From positions 1,550,001 to 1,614,000 of the forward strand of contig NZ_CP138333.2 of the NCBI RefSeq assembly GCF_038561955.2: a stretch of DNA of 64,000 nt, in the 5' to 3' direction. Shown piece by piece: positions 1-10,906 of the stretch. Each line of letters starts with the position of its first letter. Position 1 is the stretch's first letter. Source of the DNA: Salinicoccus sp. Bachu38. Its GTDB lineage: Bacteria > Bacillota > Bacilli > Staphylococcales > Salinicoccaceae. The position numbers and the translations under genes were made by a program. The notes under the pieces are model-generated. The model was not told the DNA's origin, searched no databases, and was given only the letters and a program-made list of their open reading frames with translations.

Positions 1-70
1 AAGCAAAATATGTAATTACCAATGTTGCCCCTACAAACACCAGAAACATGATGATGACTGTTAAATTCAT
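1..70 (-). CDS. Sodium:solute symporter (ActP-like), 5' end only
   Basis: Only the first 23 codons are in the window. They read as a short start (MNLTVIIMF) running straight into a hydrophobic helix, as in the actP-type acetate/cation symporters. The ATG overlaps the stop codon of the DUF485 gene upstream as ATGA, so the two are translationally coupled. The DUF485-symporter pair is the standard yjcH-actP arrangement for acetate or short-chain acid uptake. The family call rests mainly on that neighbour, because too little of the protein is visible to show substrate or sodium-binding residues. Confidence 0.7.
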   Translation of the reverse strand, partial: MNLTVIIMFLVFVGATLVITYFA

Positions 71-378
71 TCGTATTCCCCTTCCCTGTACTTTCTGATG
101 ATTTCGTCGGCTTCCTTGTCAAACTCCTTCGCCCTTTTCATGTAGATGGTGACGAGTGTCCATACCATGATGAAGAGCAGAAATGCATAGATCCATGCCC
201 ATGAAATATTACCGAATGCTTCATTGGTAAGCAGATCGGTATAGCCCGTCAGCACTGGAAAAATAAGAGTGGCGATGATGAAAAAGATGCTGATCGGCAG
301 GATGAACCTGTTCCGTTTTCTAAGAAGTGCCTCGAATTCCGGCTGTGCAGCTATCTTCTTATAATCAATTTTTGACAT
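67..378 (-). CDS. DUF485 membrane protein, partner of ActP-type symporter
   Basis: A 103-residue protein with a basic N-terminal stretch, two transmembrane helices (about residues 25-46 and 58-80) and a charged C-terminal tail, which is the usual size and plan of the DUF485/YjcH family. These proteins are encoded directly before acetate permeases and are thought to assist them; the exact role is not established. A GGGGG-type ribosome site precedes the ATG. It is the first gene of a two-gene operon read from the promoter at 402-430, and its stop overlaps the symporter start. Confidence 0.85.
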   Translation of the reverse strand: MSKIDYKKIAAQPEFEALLRKRNRFILPISIFFIIATLIFPVLTGYTDLLTNEAFGNISWAWIYAFLLFIMVWTLVTIYMKRAKEFDKEADEIIRKYREGEYE

Positions 379-401
379 TTCAATTCCCCCTTGTAACTAA
401 C

Positions 402-430
402 ATTCTATGGGGGGTGTATAATAATGTCAA
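402..430 (-). promoter_or_regulatory. Sigma-A promoter of the DUF485-symporter operon
   Basis: Read on the minus strand: -35 TTGACA at 425-430, 17-base spacer, -10 TAGAAT at 402-407. This is a near-consensus housekeeping promoter, about 25 bases before the coding start. Confidence 0.8.
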
Positions 431-468
431 TTTTTTGAATAGTTAAAATGGTATATAATTACACCTAT

Positions 469-482
469 TGGAAGCGCTTCAT
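469..482. promoter_or_regulatory. cre-like palindrome upstream of acetate symporter operon
   Basis: Contains the perfect palindrome GAAGCGCTTC inside TGGAAGCGCTTCAT, resembling a CcpA catabolite-response element (TGNAANCGNNNNCA) but one base short in the right half. It sits about 40 bases upstream of the -35 box. CcpA control of acetate uptake is known in other Firmicutes; the assignment here is inference. Confidence 0.4.
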
Positions 483-489
483 ATAGTCA

Positions 490-525
490 AAAAAAAAGAG
501 CCCGTTCATTTTTTCGAACGGGTTC
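490..525 (-). terminator. Rho-independent terminator of the lipoprotein gene
   Basis: Stem CCCGTTC / GAACGGG with an A/T loop, followed on the minus strand by a run of eight or more T. It begins just after the stop codon of the lipoprotein gene. Confidence 0.9.
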
Positions 526-529
526 TTCC

Positions 530-1261
530 CTACATTTCTTTCGGTTTTTCAATCATCTCCACCTGGCCTATCCTGTCCATGGTAATATTCGAAATGATAT
601 TCATCTCTTCTTCCCCGGAGCCTACCGTCAATGTAAGTTTTGCTCCGGTATACTGGTACTCTTCATTGAACTGGACCGTCACAAGGCCATTGAATGTATC
701 CACATTTTCAAGTGCACTTGTCATCTCTTCATTAAAGAACGGCACGGCATCCTCTTTTTCATCTATGGTGTATCGTACCTCATAGCCTGATTCCTGTTCG
801 GATGCCGTACCCTCCCTGAGCGGTTCGAGACGTGAAACAAGATCGCCATACCGGCTGTCTTCGATTTCACGTGGCGTGTCCTGCGCTTCGATGGTTCCGC
901 CCTGATAGATGAAATGGTCGCCTTCGAAGATATAATGGGTCTTTATTTCCTCTCCATCGTCGACTTCCACCTTTATTTCATTCTGTTCACTTCTTGTAGT
1001 GATCGTCCTGACTACATATTGGCTGTCTCCGGAAGAAATGGTGGAAGTCTGTCTTGCTTCGTAGCTTACAGTGTCTCCCCATGCCGATGACGCTTCCCCT
1101 ATTATGTCGGAAGCTTCCATCGATCCACCGTCTTCTCCATCAGATTGCGCTTCCTCTCCAGTGGATTCCGGTGTTCCATCATCCTGAATGCCGGAATCGC
1201 CGTCTTCATTTCCGCATGCAGCCAACAATAGCATCATTGCCAATAATAATAACTTTTTCAT
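530..1261 (-). CDS. Secreted lipoprotein, DUF6612-like
   Basis: A 243-residue lipoprotein. The N terminus is MKK plus a leucine-rich helix ending in the lipobox LLAAC, so Cys16 would be lipidated and the protein anchored outside the membrane. Residues about 18-48 are an acidic, Ser/Gly-rich linker. The rest is a single beta-rich domain with alternating strands, similar in character to LolA-fold lipoproteins grouped as DUF6612; that match is by impression only. An upstream in-frame GTG (1270) would add three residues but lies inside the ribosome site GAGGTGG, so the ATG at 1261 is preferred. It is a single gene with its own terminator. Function unknown. Confidence 0.75.
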   Translation of the reverse strand: MKKLLLLAMMLLLAACGNEDGDSGIQDDGTPESTGEEAQSDGEDGGSMEASDIIGEASSAWGDTVSYEARQTSTISSGDSQYVVRTITTRSEQNEIKVEVDDGEEIKTHYIFEGDHFIYQGGTIEAQDTPREIEDSRYGDLVSRLEPLREGTASEQESGYEVRYTIDEKEDAVPFFNEEMTSALENVDTFNGLVTVQFNEEYQYTGAKLTLTVGSGEEEMNIISNITMDRIGQVEMIEKPKEM

Positions 1262-1314
1262 CTCCGCCACCTCATCTACATTATACCGGCCGTCTCTTTA
1301 GTCCACAACAATAA

Positions 1315-1339
1315 AAAGGGTACTGTCAAAGTACCCTTT
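1315..1339 (-). terminator. Terminator of the pfkA-pyk operon
   Basis: Perfect 9-bp stem AAAGGGTAC / GTACCCTTT with a 7-base loop, then TTTTTATTG on the minus strand, 12 bases past the pyk stop. Confidence 0.9.
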
Positions 1340-1350
1340 CCTGCATTCTG

Positions 1351-3111
1351 CTATAGTACATTGGCATGGCCGCTGAAGATGCAGTTCTGTTCGGAATCTA
1401 CAGTAATCGTCATTCCCTCTTCAAGAACTTTCAGGGCATCAGTTGCCCCTACAATCGTCGGCAGATTCAGATTCAGCCCCACAATGGCGCCATGGGAAGT
1501 CAATCCGCCCTCTGCTGTGACCAGACCAGCGGCCTTCTCCAGATAAGTGGTCATATCGGAACCAACAGACTGGACAACGACGATTTTTCCTTCGATATCC
1601 TTTTTTGAAAGGTCGTCTGATGAATTTACGATGACAACTTCACCGACAGTACTTCTTCTGCCTATGCCCTGTGCCCGAACCAGTACATCTCCGACAATGT
1701 GCAGCTTCATCAGATTGGTTGTTCCCGCTTCTCCGGTAGGTACACCGGCGGTAATGATCAGCAGGTCGCCATGGGTCGCGAATCCTTTTTCCATTGCGGC
1801 TGATACGGAAACATTCAATAGTTCGTCCGTATCCCTTTTTCCTTCCTTGACGACGGGATGGACCCCCCAGACAAGCTGGAGCTGCCGCGCTACATATTCA
1901 TGGGGTGTCACGGCGACGATATCAGCATGCGGACGGTATTTCGAAATCATTCTGGCTGTATGGCCGGATTCCGTCGCTGCCACAATCGCACGGCACTGCA
2001 GGTTGAGGGCCGTATGGGCAACGGATACGCCAATGGCCGTGACAAGGTTCGTCTGGAGCGACTTGGTTCTCGCTGAGAGAAGCTTCTTATAGTCCTGAGC
2101 TTCTTCTGCTGAAACGGCAATGCTTGCCATCGTCTGTACGGATTCGAGTGGATAGTCCCCGGCAGCCGTCTCACCGCTCAGCATTACGGCATCCGTTCCA
2201 TCATAGATGGCGTTCGCGACATCACTGGCTTCTGCCCGCGTACAGCGTGGATTGTACTGCATTGAATCCAGCATCTGGGTGGCCGTGATGACCGGCTTGC
2301 CGAGCATATTGCATCTTTTGATGAGATCCTTCTGGACCATCGGCACGGATTCCGGCGGGATTTCAACACCCATGTCCCCACGCGCCACCATCAGGCCGTC
2401 GGAAACTTCCAGAATTTCATCAATATTGTCGATGCCTTCCTGATTCTCGATCTTTGGAATGATCTTGATGTATTCGGCCGACTGCTCTTCAAGCAGCTCA
2501 CGTATTTCGAGTACATCACTATTCGTACGTATGAAGCTGGCGGCAATGAAGTCCACACCTTCACCGATTCCGAAGATGATGTCTTCGCGGTCCTTTTCAG
2601 TGATGCCCGGAAGTTTTACCGAGACCCCCGGCACATTGACGCCCTTCTTATTTTTCAGCACACCATCATTCAGTACATGACAGTGTATTTCATTGGCGTC
2701 GAGGTCGATGTCGTCTATCTTGAGCTCGATCAGTCCGTCATCCAGCAGTATACGGTCTTCTGTGTCGACATCATCAATCAGCCCTGAGTACGTTACAGAA
2801 AACTTTTCAGTATTGCCGACAACTTCTTCCATCGATACGGTGATCTCCTGCCCCTTCGACAGTTCAATCTCCCCGTTTTCCATCGTATGTGTACGGATTT
2901 CCGGGCCTTTTGTATCGAGCAGGATGGCTACAGTGCGGTTCAGCCTGTCTGCAGTCTTTCTTATGTTCTCGATTCTTGCCCTATGCTCTTCATGATCACC
3001 GTGTGAAAAGTTCAGCCGGGCAATATTCATCCCGGCATCTATAAGCTTCTCCAGCATTTCAGGTGATTCGGAAGCCGGTCCTATCGTACATACTATTTTA
3101 GTGTTGCGCAT
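1351..3111 (-). CDS. pyk: Pyruvate kinase with C-terminal PEP-utiliser domain
   Basis: Converts phosphoenolpyruvate and ADP to pyruvate and ATP in the cytoplasm. The protein is 586 residues, the length of the Bacillus/Staphylococcus form. It opens with [14 protein letters not shown]. It carries NFSHG, the [12 protein letters not shown] active-site loop near residue 240, and [12 protein letters not shown]. The last 110 residues are the extra PEP-utiliser-type domain of this group, with its histidine in LTSHGAIVG near residue 540. It lies 11 bases after pfkA, with a ribosome site in the gap, so the two key glycolytic kinases form one operon closed by the hairpin at 1315-1339. Confidence 0.97.
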   Translation of the reverse strand: MRNTKIVCTIGPASESPEMLEKLIDAGMNIARLNFSHGDHEEHRARIENIRKTADRLNRTVAILLDTKGPEIRTHTMENGEIELSKGQEITVSMEEVVGNTEKFSVTYSGLIDDVDTEDRILLDDGLIELKIDDIDLDANEIHCHVLNDGVLKNKKGVNVPGVSVKLPGITEKDREDIIFGIGEGVDFIAASFIRTNSDVLEIRELLEEQSAEYIKIIPKIENQEGIDNIDEILEVSDGLMVARGDMGVEIPPESVPMVQKDLIKRCNMLGKPVITATQMLDSMQYNPRCTRAEASDVANAIYDGTDAVMLSGETAAGDYPLESVQTMASIAVSAEEAQDYKKLLSARTKSLQTNLVTAIGVSVAHTALNLQCRAIVAATESGHTARMISKYRPHADIVAVTPHEYVARQLQLVWGVHPVVKEGKRDTDELLNVSVSAAMEKGFATHGDLLIITAGVPTGEAGTTNLMKLHIVGDVLVRAQGIGRRSTVGEVVIVNSSDDLSKKDIEGKIVVVQSVGSDMTTYLEKAAGLVTAEGGLTSHGAIVGLNLNLPTIVGATDALKVLEEGMTITVDSEQNCIFSGHANVL

Positions 3112-3122
3112 TTCAATTCCTC

Positions 3123-4106
<984 letters not shown>

Positions 4107-4180
4107 TTATCTTTAAAATAGCACAACTGCTTATCCTTAGCCATAATTTGAATGGTTGAAACCGTTTTAAAGCCAAAAAA

Positions 4181-4204
4181 GAACAGTCGGAATCAGGACT
4201 GTTC
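4181..4204 (-). terminator. accDA terminator overlapping the accA stop
   Basis: Stem GAACAGTC / GACTGTTC followed on the minus strand by TTTTTT. The upstream arm is made of the last sense codons and stop of accA, so the hairpin is partly coding. Confidence 0.8.
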
Positions 4205-5146
4205 GGTAAACACGCCAATATTCATGTATTTGTCGTAACGGTCATCCATCAATGCCTGGCCATCCATGGACCGGAGTTCATCCAGGTGCCTCTGGATCGC
4301 TCCATCAAGGGAGGAGATGACTGCTTCCCTGTCATTATGGGCGCCTCCCTTGGGCTCCATGATGACTTCATCTGCAATGCCGAACGACTTCAGATCCGCT
4401 GCTGTAATCTTCAGGGACTCCGCCGCTATCTCCTTGAGGGAGGCATCCTTGAACAGTATGCTTGCTGCACCTTCCGGAGAAATGACGGAATATGTCGCAT
4501 TCTCGAGCATCAGGAGACGGTTGCATACACCGAGGGCCAAAGCCCCTCCAGAGCCGCCTTCTCCAATGACGATGCTGATCACAGGCACTTTGAGGCCGGC
4601 CATCTCTACAAGATTCCTGGCAATGGACTCGCTCTGGCCACGCTCTTCTGCCGCTTTCCCCGGATATGCTCCCTTCGTATCGATGAAGCATATGACCGGA
4701 CGGTTGAATTTATCCGCCTGTTTCATCAATCGCAGTGCCTTGCGGTAGCCATCCGGATGCGCCATTCCGAAGTTCCTGTGGATATTGCCCTTCGTATCGC
4801 GGCCCCGCTGATGGCCGATGACTGTTACAGGACTGCCCTTATATGAGGCGATCCCACCTACGATGGCAGCATCATCACTATGGACACGGTCCCCGAAGAA
4901 TTCGATGAAATCATCGAACATTTCTTCAATGTATTCCAATGTCGTCGGGCGTTTGGCATACCTGGCAATTTCCACACGCTGCCATGGTGTCAGGCTGCTG
5001 TAGACCTCGTCTTTCTTATCGTTGACCTTCTTCTCCAGAAAACTGATTTCCTTCGTCAGATCGAGCTTGTTCTTTGCAGCATATTTCTCAAGTTCTCCAA
5101 TTTTGTCTTCCAGCTCATAAATCGGCTTTTCAAATTCAAACGCCAT
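4193..5146 (-). CDS. accA: Acetyl-CoA carboxylase carboxyltransferase alpha subunit
   Basis: With AccD it transfers the carboxyl group from carboxybiotin to acetyl-CoA, giving malonyl-CoA for fatty-acid synthesis. The 317-residue protein has the coiled N-terminal helix of AccA, the PTTLEYI motif, [11 protein letters not shown], the glycine-rich oxyanion loop [12 protein letters not shown] near 200, and [15 protein letters not shown]. An in-frame GTG at 5152 would add two residues, but GGGGTG is optimally spaced from the ATG at 5146, which matches family starts. The start overlaps the accD stop region, so the two subunits are translationally coupled. The terminator at 4181 ends the unit. Confidence 0.96.
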   Translation of the reverse strand: MAFEFEKPIYELEDKIGELEKYAAKNKLDLTKEISFLEKKVNDKKDEVYSSLTPWQRVEIARYAKRPTTLEYIEEMFDDFIEFFGDRVHSDDAAIVGGIASYKGSPVTVIGHQRGRDTKGNIHRNFGMAHPDGYRKALRLMKQADKFNRPVICFIDTKGAYPGKAAEERGQSESIARNLVEMAGLKVPVISIVIGEGGSGGALALGVCNRLLMLENATYSVISPEGAASILFKDASLKEIAAESLKITAADLKSFGIADEVIMEPKGGAHNDREAVISSLDGAIQRHLDELRSMDGQALMDDRYDKYMNIGVFTEQS

Positions 5147-5148
5147 GG

Positions 5149-6000
5149 TCACACCCCACTATGCAGTTTCAGTATTCTTCCGAGATAGTTTTTCATATCC
5201 CTCCGGTTGACGACCTCATCCAGCTGTCCATGCTTCAGCAGGAATTCGGCTGTCTGAAAATCGTCCGGCAGTTTTTCCTTGATGGTCTCTTCTATCACAC
5301 GTCTGCCGGCAAAGCCGATGAGCGCACCCCGTTCAGCAAGGTTGATATCCCCGACGGAAGCGAAACTTGCAGACACCCCACCGGTCGTCGGATTTGTCAT
5401 ATAGGCGATATAGAGGAGCCCGGCCTGATTATGACGCTCAATGGCCACGCTCACTTTAGCCATCTGCATCAGTGAGATGATGCCCTCCTGCATGCGTGCC
5501 CCGCCGCTTGCTGTAAAGACGATGACGGGCAAACGGCGTTCGGTTGCATATTCGAAGGTTCTGGCCAGCTTTTCGCCAACGGCAGAGCCCATGCTGCCCA
5601 TTCTGAAGCGCGAGTCCATGATTGCCACCACAGAGGGTGTACCCTCGATGGTGCCTTCTGCACAGATGACTGCCTCATTCAATCCCGTCTTCTCCCTATC
5701 CTTGTTCAGCTTCGCTTCATAGTTCGGGAAGTTCAGGGGATTGGCGGATATGATATTTTCCAGGATCGGTTTGACCGTTCCTTCATCCATGAGGGCCTCC
5801 ATCCGGTCCGGAGCAGTTATTGGCAGATGGTGCTCGCAGTTTGTGCAGACATTCAATCTTTTATAGAGTTCCTTGGAATACAGTATCTTCTTGCAATTCG
5901 GGCACTTGGTCATAATTGACTCGCTGTTTTCAAAAGTGCCGTCGTTGCGGTTGGTTTCATTGACTTTTTTATTCAGTTTGGAGAACAAGTCTTTTAGCAT
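5149..6000 (-). CDS. accD: Acetyl-CoA carboxylase carboxyltransferase beta subunit
   Basis: Partner of AccA in the carboxyltransferase tetramer. The 283-residue protein shows the N-terminal four-cysteine zinc ribbon (CPNC near residue 33 and CTNC near 52), which binds nucleic acid and shapes the active site in the family. The crotonase-like fold carries [12 protein letters not shown] and [12 protein letters not shown]. It lies 18 bases after the GntR-type regulator gene, suggesting a malic enzyme-regulator-accD-accA transcript. Length and motifs are complete and nothing looks altered. Confidence 0.96.
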   Translation of the reverse strand: MLKDLFSKLNKKVNETNRNDGTFENSESIMTKCPNCKKILYSKELYKRLNVCTNCEHHLPITAPDRMEALMDEGTVKPILENIISANPLNFPNYEAKLNKDREKTGLNEAVICAEGTIEGTPSVVAIMDSRFRMGSMGSAVGEKLARTFEYATERRLPVIVFTASGGARMQEGIISLMQMAKVSVAIERHNQAGLLYIAYMTNPTTGGVSASFASVGDINLAERGALIGFAGRRVIEETIKEKLPDDFQTAEFLLKHGQLDEVVNRRDMKNYLGRILKLHSGV

Positions 6001-6018
6001 AATAAACCCCTTGCTTCT

Positions 6019-6456
6019 TTACGATTTGAAAGCTTTTGAATATTTGTCGAGCAGGACATATATCTTCTTCATGATCTGATTGTCATCATCATGGACAGTC
6101 GCCTCGTCATCATGATGCTTTGATTTCACATATGCCTCGATCATCTGTTTTATTTCAACTATTTCATTCTGTTGCCTTTCTGTCCTGATCAGATATCTGC
6201 CGATGAGCTGGAAAAGCTGATGGCTGTCGATATCGGCCAAAAAGGTCCCTTCTCCACGGCGGACATAGATGATGCCGAGCAGTTCGAGTGCTCTCAATGC
6301 TTCTCTTACACTCTGCCTGCTTACATTCAGCTTTTCTTTGAGATACCTCTCACTCGGCAATTTTTCGCCGACCTGGATGTTTTCAGACTCGATGAGATTG
6401 TGAATTTCTTCAACAATATTTTCCAGACCTTTTTTTTCCGTCATTTCATCAGACAC
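6019..6456 (-). CDS. GntR-family regulator with shortened FadR-type C-terminus
   Basis: A 145-residue cytoplasmic DNA-binding protein. Residues about 10-80 are a winged helix of GntR/FadR type, with LPSERYLKEKLNVSR and VREALRALELLGI followed by the wing VRRGEGTFL. FadR-type regulators normally carry a further 140-150 residues of all-helical effector domain; only about 65 residues follow here, so any ligand pocket is incomplete or different. The GTG start overlaps the stop codon of the malic enzyme gene and has AGG about 12 bases upstream. Position between malic enzyme (NADPH, pyruvate) and accDA (malonyl-CoA) suggests control of lipid-precursor supply; this is inference. Confidence 0.8.
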   Translation of the reverse strand: MSDEMTEKKGLENIVEEIHNLIESENIQVGEKLPSERYLKEKLNVSRQSVREALRALELLGIIYVRRGEGTFLADIDSHQLFQLIGRYLIRTERQQNEIVEIKQMIEAYVKSKHHDDEATVHDDDNQIMKKIYVLLDKYSKAFKS

Positions 6457-7679
6457 TATAGCGTCAACCTGCGCGCTTTCTCATAGACTTCATCCGGGTC
6501 CACCTTGATGCGGCTGACTCCCGTCTGCATCGCAGCTTTCGCCACCGCCCTCGCTACATTGGGTGCCACCTCTTTATTGAACGGTTCGGGGATGACATAG
6601 TTGCTGTTCAGATCGCTCTCATCGATCAGGTCGGCAATCGCAAGGACAGCAGCCTTCTTCATCTCATCATTGATATGCGTCGCCCTGACATCGAGCGCCC
6701 CTCTGAAGATGCCGGGGAAGGCCAGCACATTGTTGATCTGGTTCGGAAAGTCACTGCGTCCCGTACCGACTACGAGTGCGCCAGCAGCTTTCGCATCTTC
6801 CGGCATGATTTCAGGATTGGGGTTCGCCATGGCGAATATGATCGGATCATCAGCCATGCTTTCCACCATCTCCGCTGTCAGTGCACCTGCAACGGATACA
6901 CCGATGAATACATCCGCATCTTCGATGACATCACCAAGCTCCCCTTCCTTGTGGGCATGGTTGGTGAAGCGGCTTACCTCAGTTTTCACAGCGTTCATTC
7001 CATTGGGCCTGCCTTCATAGATGGCTCCTCTGGAGTCGCACATGATCATCTCTTTGACACCGAAGCTGTGCAGCAGTTTCACGATTGCCACACCGGCAGC
7101 ACCGGCACCATTCAGAACCACCTTGATCTGGTTGAGGGATTTGCCGGTCAGTTTCAGAGCATTCATCAGACCACTTAGAGTGACGATTGCCGTACCATGC
7201 TGGTCATCGTGGAAGACAGGTATGTCCGTCTCACGGCCAAGACGTTCTTCAATCTCGAAACACCTCGGTGCGGATATGTCCTCCAGGTTGATGCCGCCGA
7301 AGACAGGTGTGAGCAGCTTTACAGTCCTCACTATTTCGTCCACATCATTCGTATCCAGCGCAAGCGGGAAGGAGTCTACTCCGGCAAAGTTTTTGAACAG
7401 GGCGCTTTTGCCTTCCATTACAGGCAGACTCGCCATCGCACCAATATTGCCCAGGCCGAGTACAGCGGAGCCATCGGTGATGACTCCGACAGTATTGCTC
7501 TTTATTGTATAGTCGAAAACAGTGCGTTCATCTTCATAGATTTCTTTGCAGGGCTCTGCGACCCCCGGGGAATAGGCGAGGCTCAGCGCCTCCTTGTCTT
7601 TTATTTCCACTTTGGAGTTTACGGAAAGTTTTCCTTGCTTTTCTCTGTGCATCTCTAGTGCATCATCTCTTAGGGACAA
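6456..7679 (-). CDS. NAD(P)-dependent malic enzyme
   Basis: Oxidatively decarboxylates malate to pyruvate, yielding NAD(P)H. The 407-residue protein is the short bacterial form without a phosphotransacetylase tail, like YtsJ of Bacillus. It shows AYSPGVAEPCKEI with the catalytic Tyr, the general-base lysine region (KSALFKNFAGVDSFP), metal ligands in LEDISAPRCFEIEE and VFHDDQHGTA, and a Rossmann fold with VLNGAGAAG near 190. Cofactor preference cannot be settled by eye. It is followed with overlap by the regulator gene, then accD and accA, which would couple NADPH production with fatty-acid synthesis. Confidence 0.95.
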   Translation of the reverse strand: MSLRDDALEMHREKQGKLSVNSKVEIKDKEALSLAYSPGVAEPCKEIYEDERTVFDYTIKSNTVGVITDGSAVLGLGNIGAMASLPVMEGKSALFKNFAGVDSFPLALDTNDVDEIVRTVKLLTPVFGGINLEDISAPRCFEIEERLGRETDIPVFHDDQHGTAIVTLSGLMNALKLTGKSLNQIKVVLNGAGAAGVAIVKLLHSFGVKEMIMCDSRGAIYEGRPNGMNAVKTEVSRFTNHAHKEGELGDVIEDADVFIGVSVAGALTAEMVESMADDPIIFAMANPNPEIMPEDAKAAGALVVGTGRSDFPNQINNVLAFPGIFRGALDVRATHINDEMKKAAVLAIADLIDESDLNSNYVIPEPFNKEVAPNVARAVAKAAMQTGVSRIKVDPDEVYEKARRLTL

Positions 7680-7750
7680 TATGATCTTCCTTTCTTAAGT
7701 GGTCATACCACCAATTATATTAACATTATCCAATTTCCATGACAACAGAT

Positions 7751-10700
7751 TCACCCAAGCAGGCGGATATCGGTCAGGCTGATGTGCTGCAGCAGCTTAT
7801 GGATATTCGATGTTTCAATATTACCAAGCTTTTCCTTCCTGTCAAAATCATGGACGGGTATGCCTGCTTCATCGAGGAGTCCGGAGAGGTCATAATCTTG
7901 CGAATTGCGGATGACGACACGTTTCGCCGAACGGATGCAGCCCTCCCGGAACGCCTCCACATCCTCCACTGCATCTATGATCAGCTGCGACTGCGACTTC
8001 CTCGTTTCCATCCTTCCGGTCACTGCAACGATTTTGCGGGACAGTTTAGGATGTACATTGAAATAGACTTTCGGGAAGATGACGCCTTCCATCTCCTGAT
8101 ATCCATCGGATATTCTGACGAAGGCCATATTCTGCCCCTTTTTTGTACGTATCGTCTTGATATTCTCAAAAAAGACGAGGTAAGTTCCCTGCCTCTTCTG
8201 GTGAAGCAGGGAAAAAGGGATATACTGCAGGGATTTCTGCAATGAAATGATGGGATGATCCGACAGGTGGAAGCCGAAGACTTCCTTCTCCCCTTCTATC
8301 TTTTCAATTTCATCCATTTCATCCGCATAATGGTATTCCTTCTTTATATTGAAGCCCAATGTACTTAAAAATGAGTCGTGGGCGTACTCTTCCGAATTCA
8401 GTTCATCGAGCATGGGCAGTGACTGGAGCAATGTCTTCCTGTTCTCTTCAAACCCGTCCAGAGCACCAGAGAGAATGAGCTGCGTCAGCACCTTCCTGTT
8501 GAGCACCACATCCTTCACACGCGTCTTGAGGTCATAGATGTCCTCGAACGGCCCGTCTTTACGCGCCTCGATCATCGCTTCACTCATCCGGTATGTCACA
8601 CCCCGGATCATTGAAAAGCCGAGTTGGATGCCATCCACGCTTCTATTGCTCCATACCGAGCGGTTGATATCCGGTGGATGCATTCTGATATGCCTCTGCT
8701 TCACCTCATTGATGACCTGTTTGACTTTCGCATCATTGCCGAAATGGTGGGACAGGATGACCGAGTAGAAGATTTCTGGAAACTTCGTCTTGATGTAGGA
8801 GAGCATATAGGAGATTCTGCTGTAGGCGACGGCATGGCTCTTTGGGAAGCCGTAATCTGCAAATTCGAGGATCAGATTGAAGATATGGTGTCCCACGTTA
8901 CTGCTGTATCCGCGCTCTACCGCTCCCTTCTCAAAATGACCACGCTCCCGCTCCAGTGTTTCCCTGTCCTTCTTGCTCATTGCACGTCTCAGAATATCCG
9001 CTTCCGCATAGGAATATCCCGCAATTCTGGATGCGATCTGCATGATCTGTTCCTGATAGACGATGACACCGTAGGTTTCCTTGAGGATATCCTTTATATC
9101 GGAATGGGGGTATTTGACAGAGGAAGGATTTCTTTTGCCGGCGATGAAATTGGGAATTTCCTTCATCGGACCTGGTCGGTAGAGGGCATTGACAGCTACG
9201 ATATCCAGAAACTGCTCGGGCTTCATTTCCCGGATGACTTTCCGGATGCCGTCCGATTCCAGCTGGAACACGCCCAGCGTCATCCCGCGGCCGAGCAGCC
9301 GGTATACATCGGAATCATCCGGGATATCGCCCAGATTGAATGCATCATCCCACCTTTTTATCTGGTTCACCATATGTTTGAGCAGTGACAGGTTCCTCAG
9401 GCCGAGAATATCGATCTTGAGCAGCCCTGAGCCCTCCACTTCATTCATCGGCCACTGGCTCAGGGTGTGCCCCTCACTGAAGATGACCGGCACATTGTCC
9501 GTCAGCCTTTCCTCACTGAGCAGCACACCTGCTGCATGTGTGGAAGTATGACGTGGCAGCCCTTCGATTTTCTGGCACAGGGTGGCATAGACACTGTACT
9601 TCTGGTCTGCCTGTACAAGCGACTGGAACGCTTCCGTGGCAAACGCCTCTTCCAGTTTCGTACCCGGAGCATCCGGAATGATGCTGGAAATCATTTTCAA
9701 TTCATCTTCACTGAATCCCAACACCCGCCCCACATCACGTGCCGCCATCTTGGCACTCAACGTTCCATAGGTGACGATATGGGCGACATTCATCTCTCCA
9801 TATTTTTCAATAAGATATTCGACCACTTCGTCTCTTCTCGTATCTTCGAAGTCTATGTCGATATCCGGCATCGTGACACGCTCGGGGTTCAGGAAACGCT
9901 CGAACAGCAGATTGTATTTCAGCGGATCTATTTCAGTGATGTTCAGCAGAAAGGAGACGAGGCTTGCACTCGAAGACCCTCTGCCCGGACCGACATATAT
10001 CCCCTGCTGCTTCGCATGGTTTACTGCGTCCTGCACAATGAGGAAGTAGTCTTCATAGCCCATCTCCACGATGATTTCGTATTCATATTCAAGCCTTTCC
10101 AAGTATGCATTACTGCCATCGGTCTTGACTTCGAGCTGTTCCTTCAGCATATTCCATAGGAAGGCTTTCGAATCATGATTGTCCGCATGCGGATAATGCG
10201 GCAATGTCCGCTCCGCCCTGGGCAATGTGACATCACACTTTCCGACCAGTGCCATGTTGTTTTCCAGGTGGCGCCTTTCCGCCTCGTCCAGATCTTCGGA
10301 CGCCCTTACGAAATCCTCCCCCCGTACATTCCGGATTTCTGCCGGATCGATCCTCCCATTGTCGCGGATGGCGTTCAGCACTTCTTTTGCAGACAGATCC
10401 TCCGGGGATATGTAGTTGGCCTGCTTCATGAATACGCTCTGGTACGGTGAGTCCTGCACATCATGACTTGTGTATTTGTCCGTTTCATCAACGGCCATCG
10501 CCTCCAGCACACCGATGCCGGATGCATCTTTGGCGATCACAAGGCAGTCATGGATGTTTTTGGCCAGGAAGTTCTGCGGTGTATAGTGGAGATCCTTATA
10601 GGAGAGCATGGCTGAAAGACGGATCAGCTCCCGGTATCCCGATGTGTTCTTTGCAATCAGGACCACCGGAATGCCGTTCAGCTGGTTGTCGATCGATATT

Positions 10701-10891
10701 TCCATGCCGATCAGTGGCTTCACACCGAAATGCTCCGCCCGTCTGACAAAATGGTAGACGCCATGGAGGCGGTTGAAATCGGTCAATGCGACAGCTTCCT
10801 GTCCGTCCGAAGACACCTTTTTAAGCAGCTGATCAATTCTGATATTGCTATTCAGAAATTCATAACAGCTGTGCACATTCAAATTGATCAT
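7751..10891 (-). CDS. dnaE: DNA polymerase III alpha subunit, DnaE type
   Basis: Error-prone replicative polymerase of Firmicutes that extends RNA primers before handing over to PolC. The 1046-residue protein has an N-terminal PHP domain (NVHSCYEFL at 5-13, TDFNRLHG at 37-44). The palm carries GPGRGSSSAS at 301-310 and the catalytic aspartates PDIDIDF at 342-348. The fingers, helix-hairpin-helix and an OB fold (about 900-1000) follow. There is no exonuclease insertion, which separates it from PolC. Slightly shorter than Bacillus DnaE (about 1115). A clear ribosome site precedes the ATG; nrnA ends 15 bases upstream. No terminator is obvious in the 71 bases after the stop. Confidence 0.96.
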   Translation of the reverse strand: MINLNVHSCYEFLNSNIRIDQLLKKVSSDGQEAVALTDFNRLHGVYHFVRRAEHFGVKPLIGMEISIDNQLNGIPVVLIAKNTSGYRELIRLSAMLSYKDLHYTPQNFLAKNIHDCLVIAKDASGIGVLEAMAVDETDKYTSHDVQDSPYQSVFMKQANYISPEDLSAKEVLNAIRDNGRIDPAEIRNVRGEDFVRASEDLDEAERRHLENNMALVGKCDVTLPRAERTLPHYPHADNHDSKAFLWNMLKEQLEVKTDGSNAYLERLEYEYEIIVEMGYEDYFLIVQDAVNHAKQQGIYVGPGRGSSSASLVSFLLNITEIDPLKYNLLFERFLNPERVTMPDIDIDFEDTRRDEVVEYLIEKYGEMNVAHIVTYGTLSAKMAARDVGRVLGFSEDELKMISSIIPDAPGTKLEEAFATEAFQSLVQADQKYSVYATLCQKIEGLPRHTSTHAAGVLLSEERLTDNVPVIFSEGHTLSQWPMNEVEGSGLLKIDILGLRNLSLLKHMVNQIKRWDDAFNLGDIPDDSDVYRLLGRGMTLGVFQLESDGIRKVIREMKPEQFLDIVAVNALYRPGPMKEIPNFIAGKRNPSSVKYPHSDIKDILKETYGVIVYQEQIMQIASRIAGYSYAEADILRRAMSKKDRETLERERGHFEKGAVERGYSSNVGHHIFNLILEFADYGFPKSHAVAYSRISYMLSYIKTKFPEIFYSVILSHHFGNDAKVKQVINEVKQRHIRMHPPDINRSVWSNRSVDGIQLGFSMIRGVTYRMSEAMIEARKDGPFEDIYDLKTRVKDVVLNRKVLTQLILSGALDGFEENRKTLLQSLPMLDELNSEEYAHDSFLSTLGFNIKKEYHYADEMDEIEKIEGEKEVFGFHLSDHPIISLQKSLQYIPFSLLHQKRQGTYLVFFENIKTIRTKKGQNMAFVRISDGYQEMEGVIFPKVYFNVHPKLSRKIVAVTGRMETRKSQSQLIIDAVEDVEAFREGCIRSAKRVVIRNSQDYDLSGLLDEAGIPVHDFDRKEKLGNIETSNIHKLLQHISLTDIRLLG

Positions 10892-10906
10892 AGGGCTGCC
10901 CCCCTT

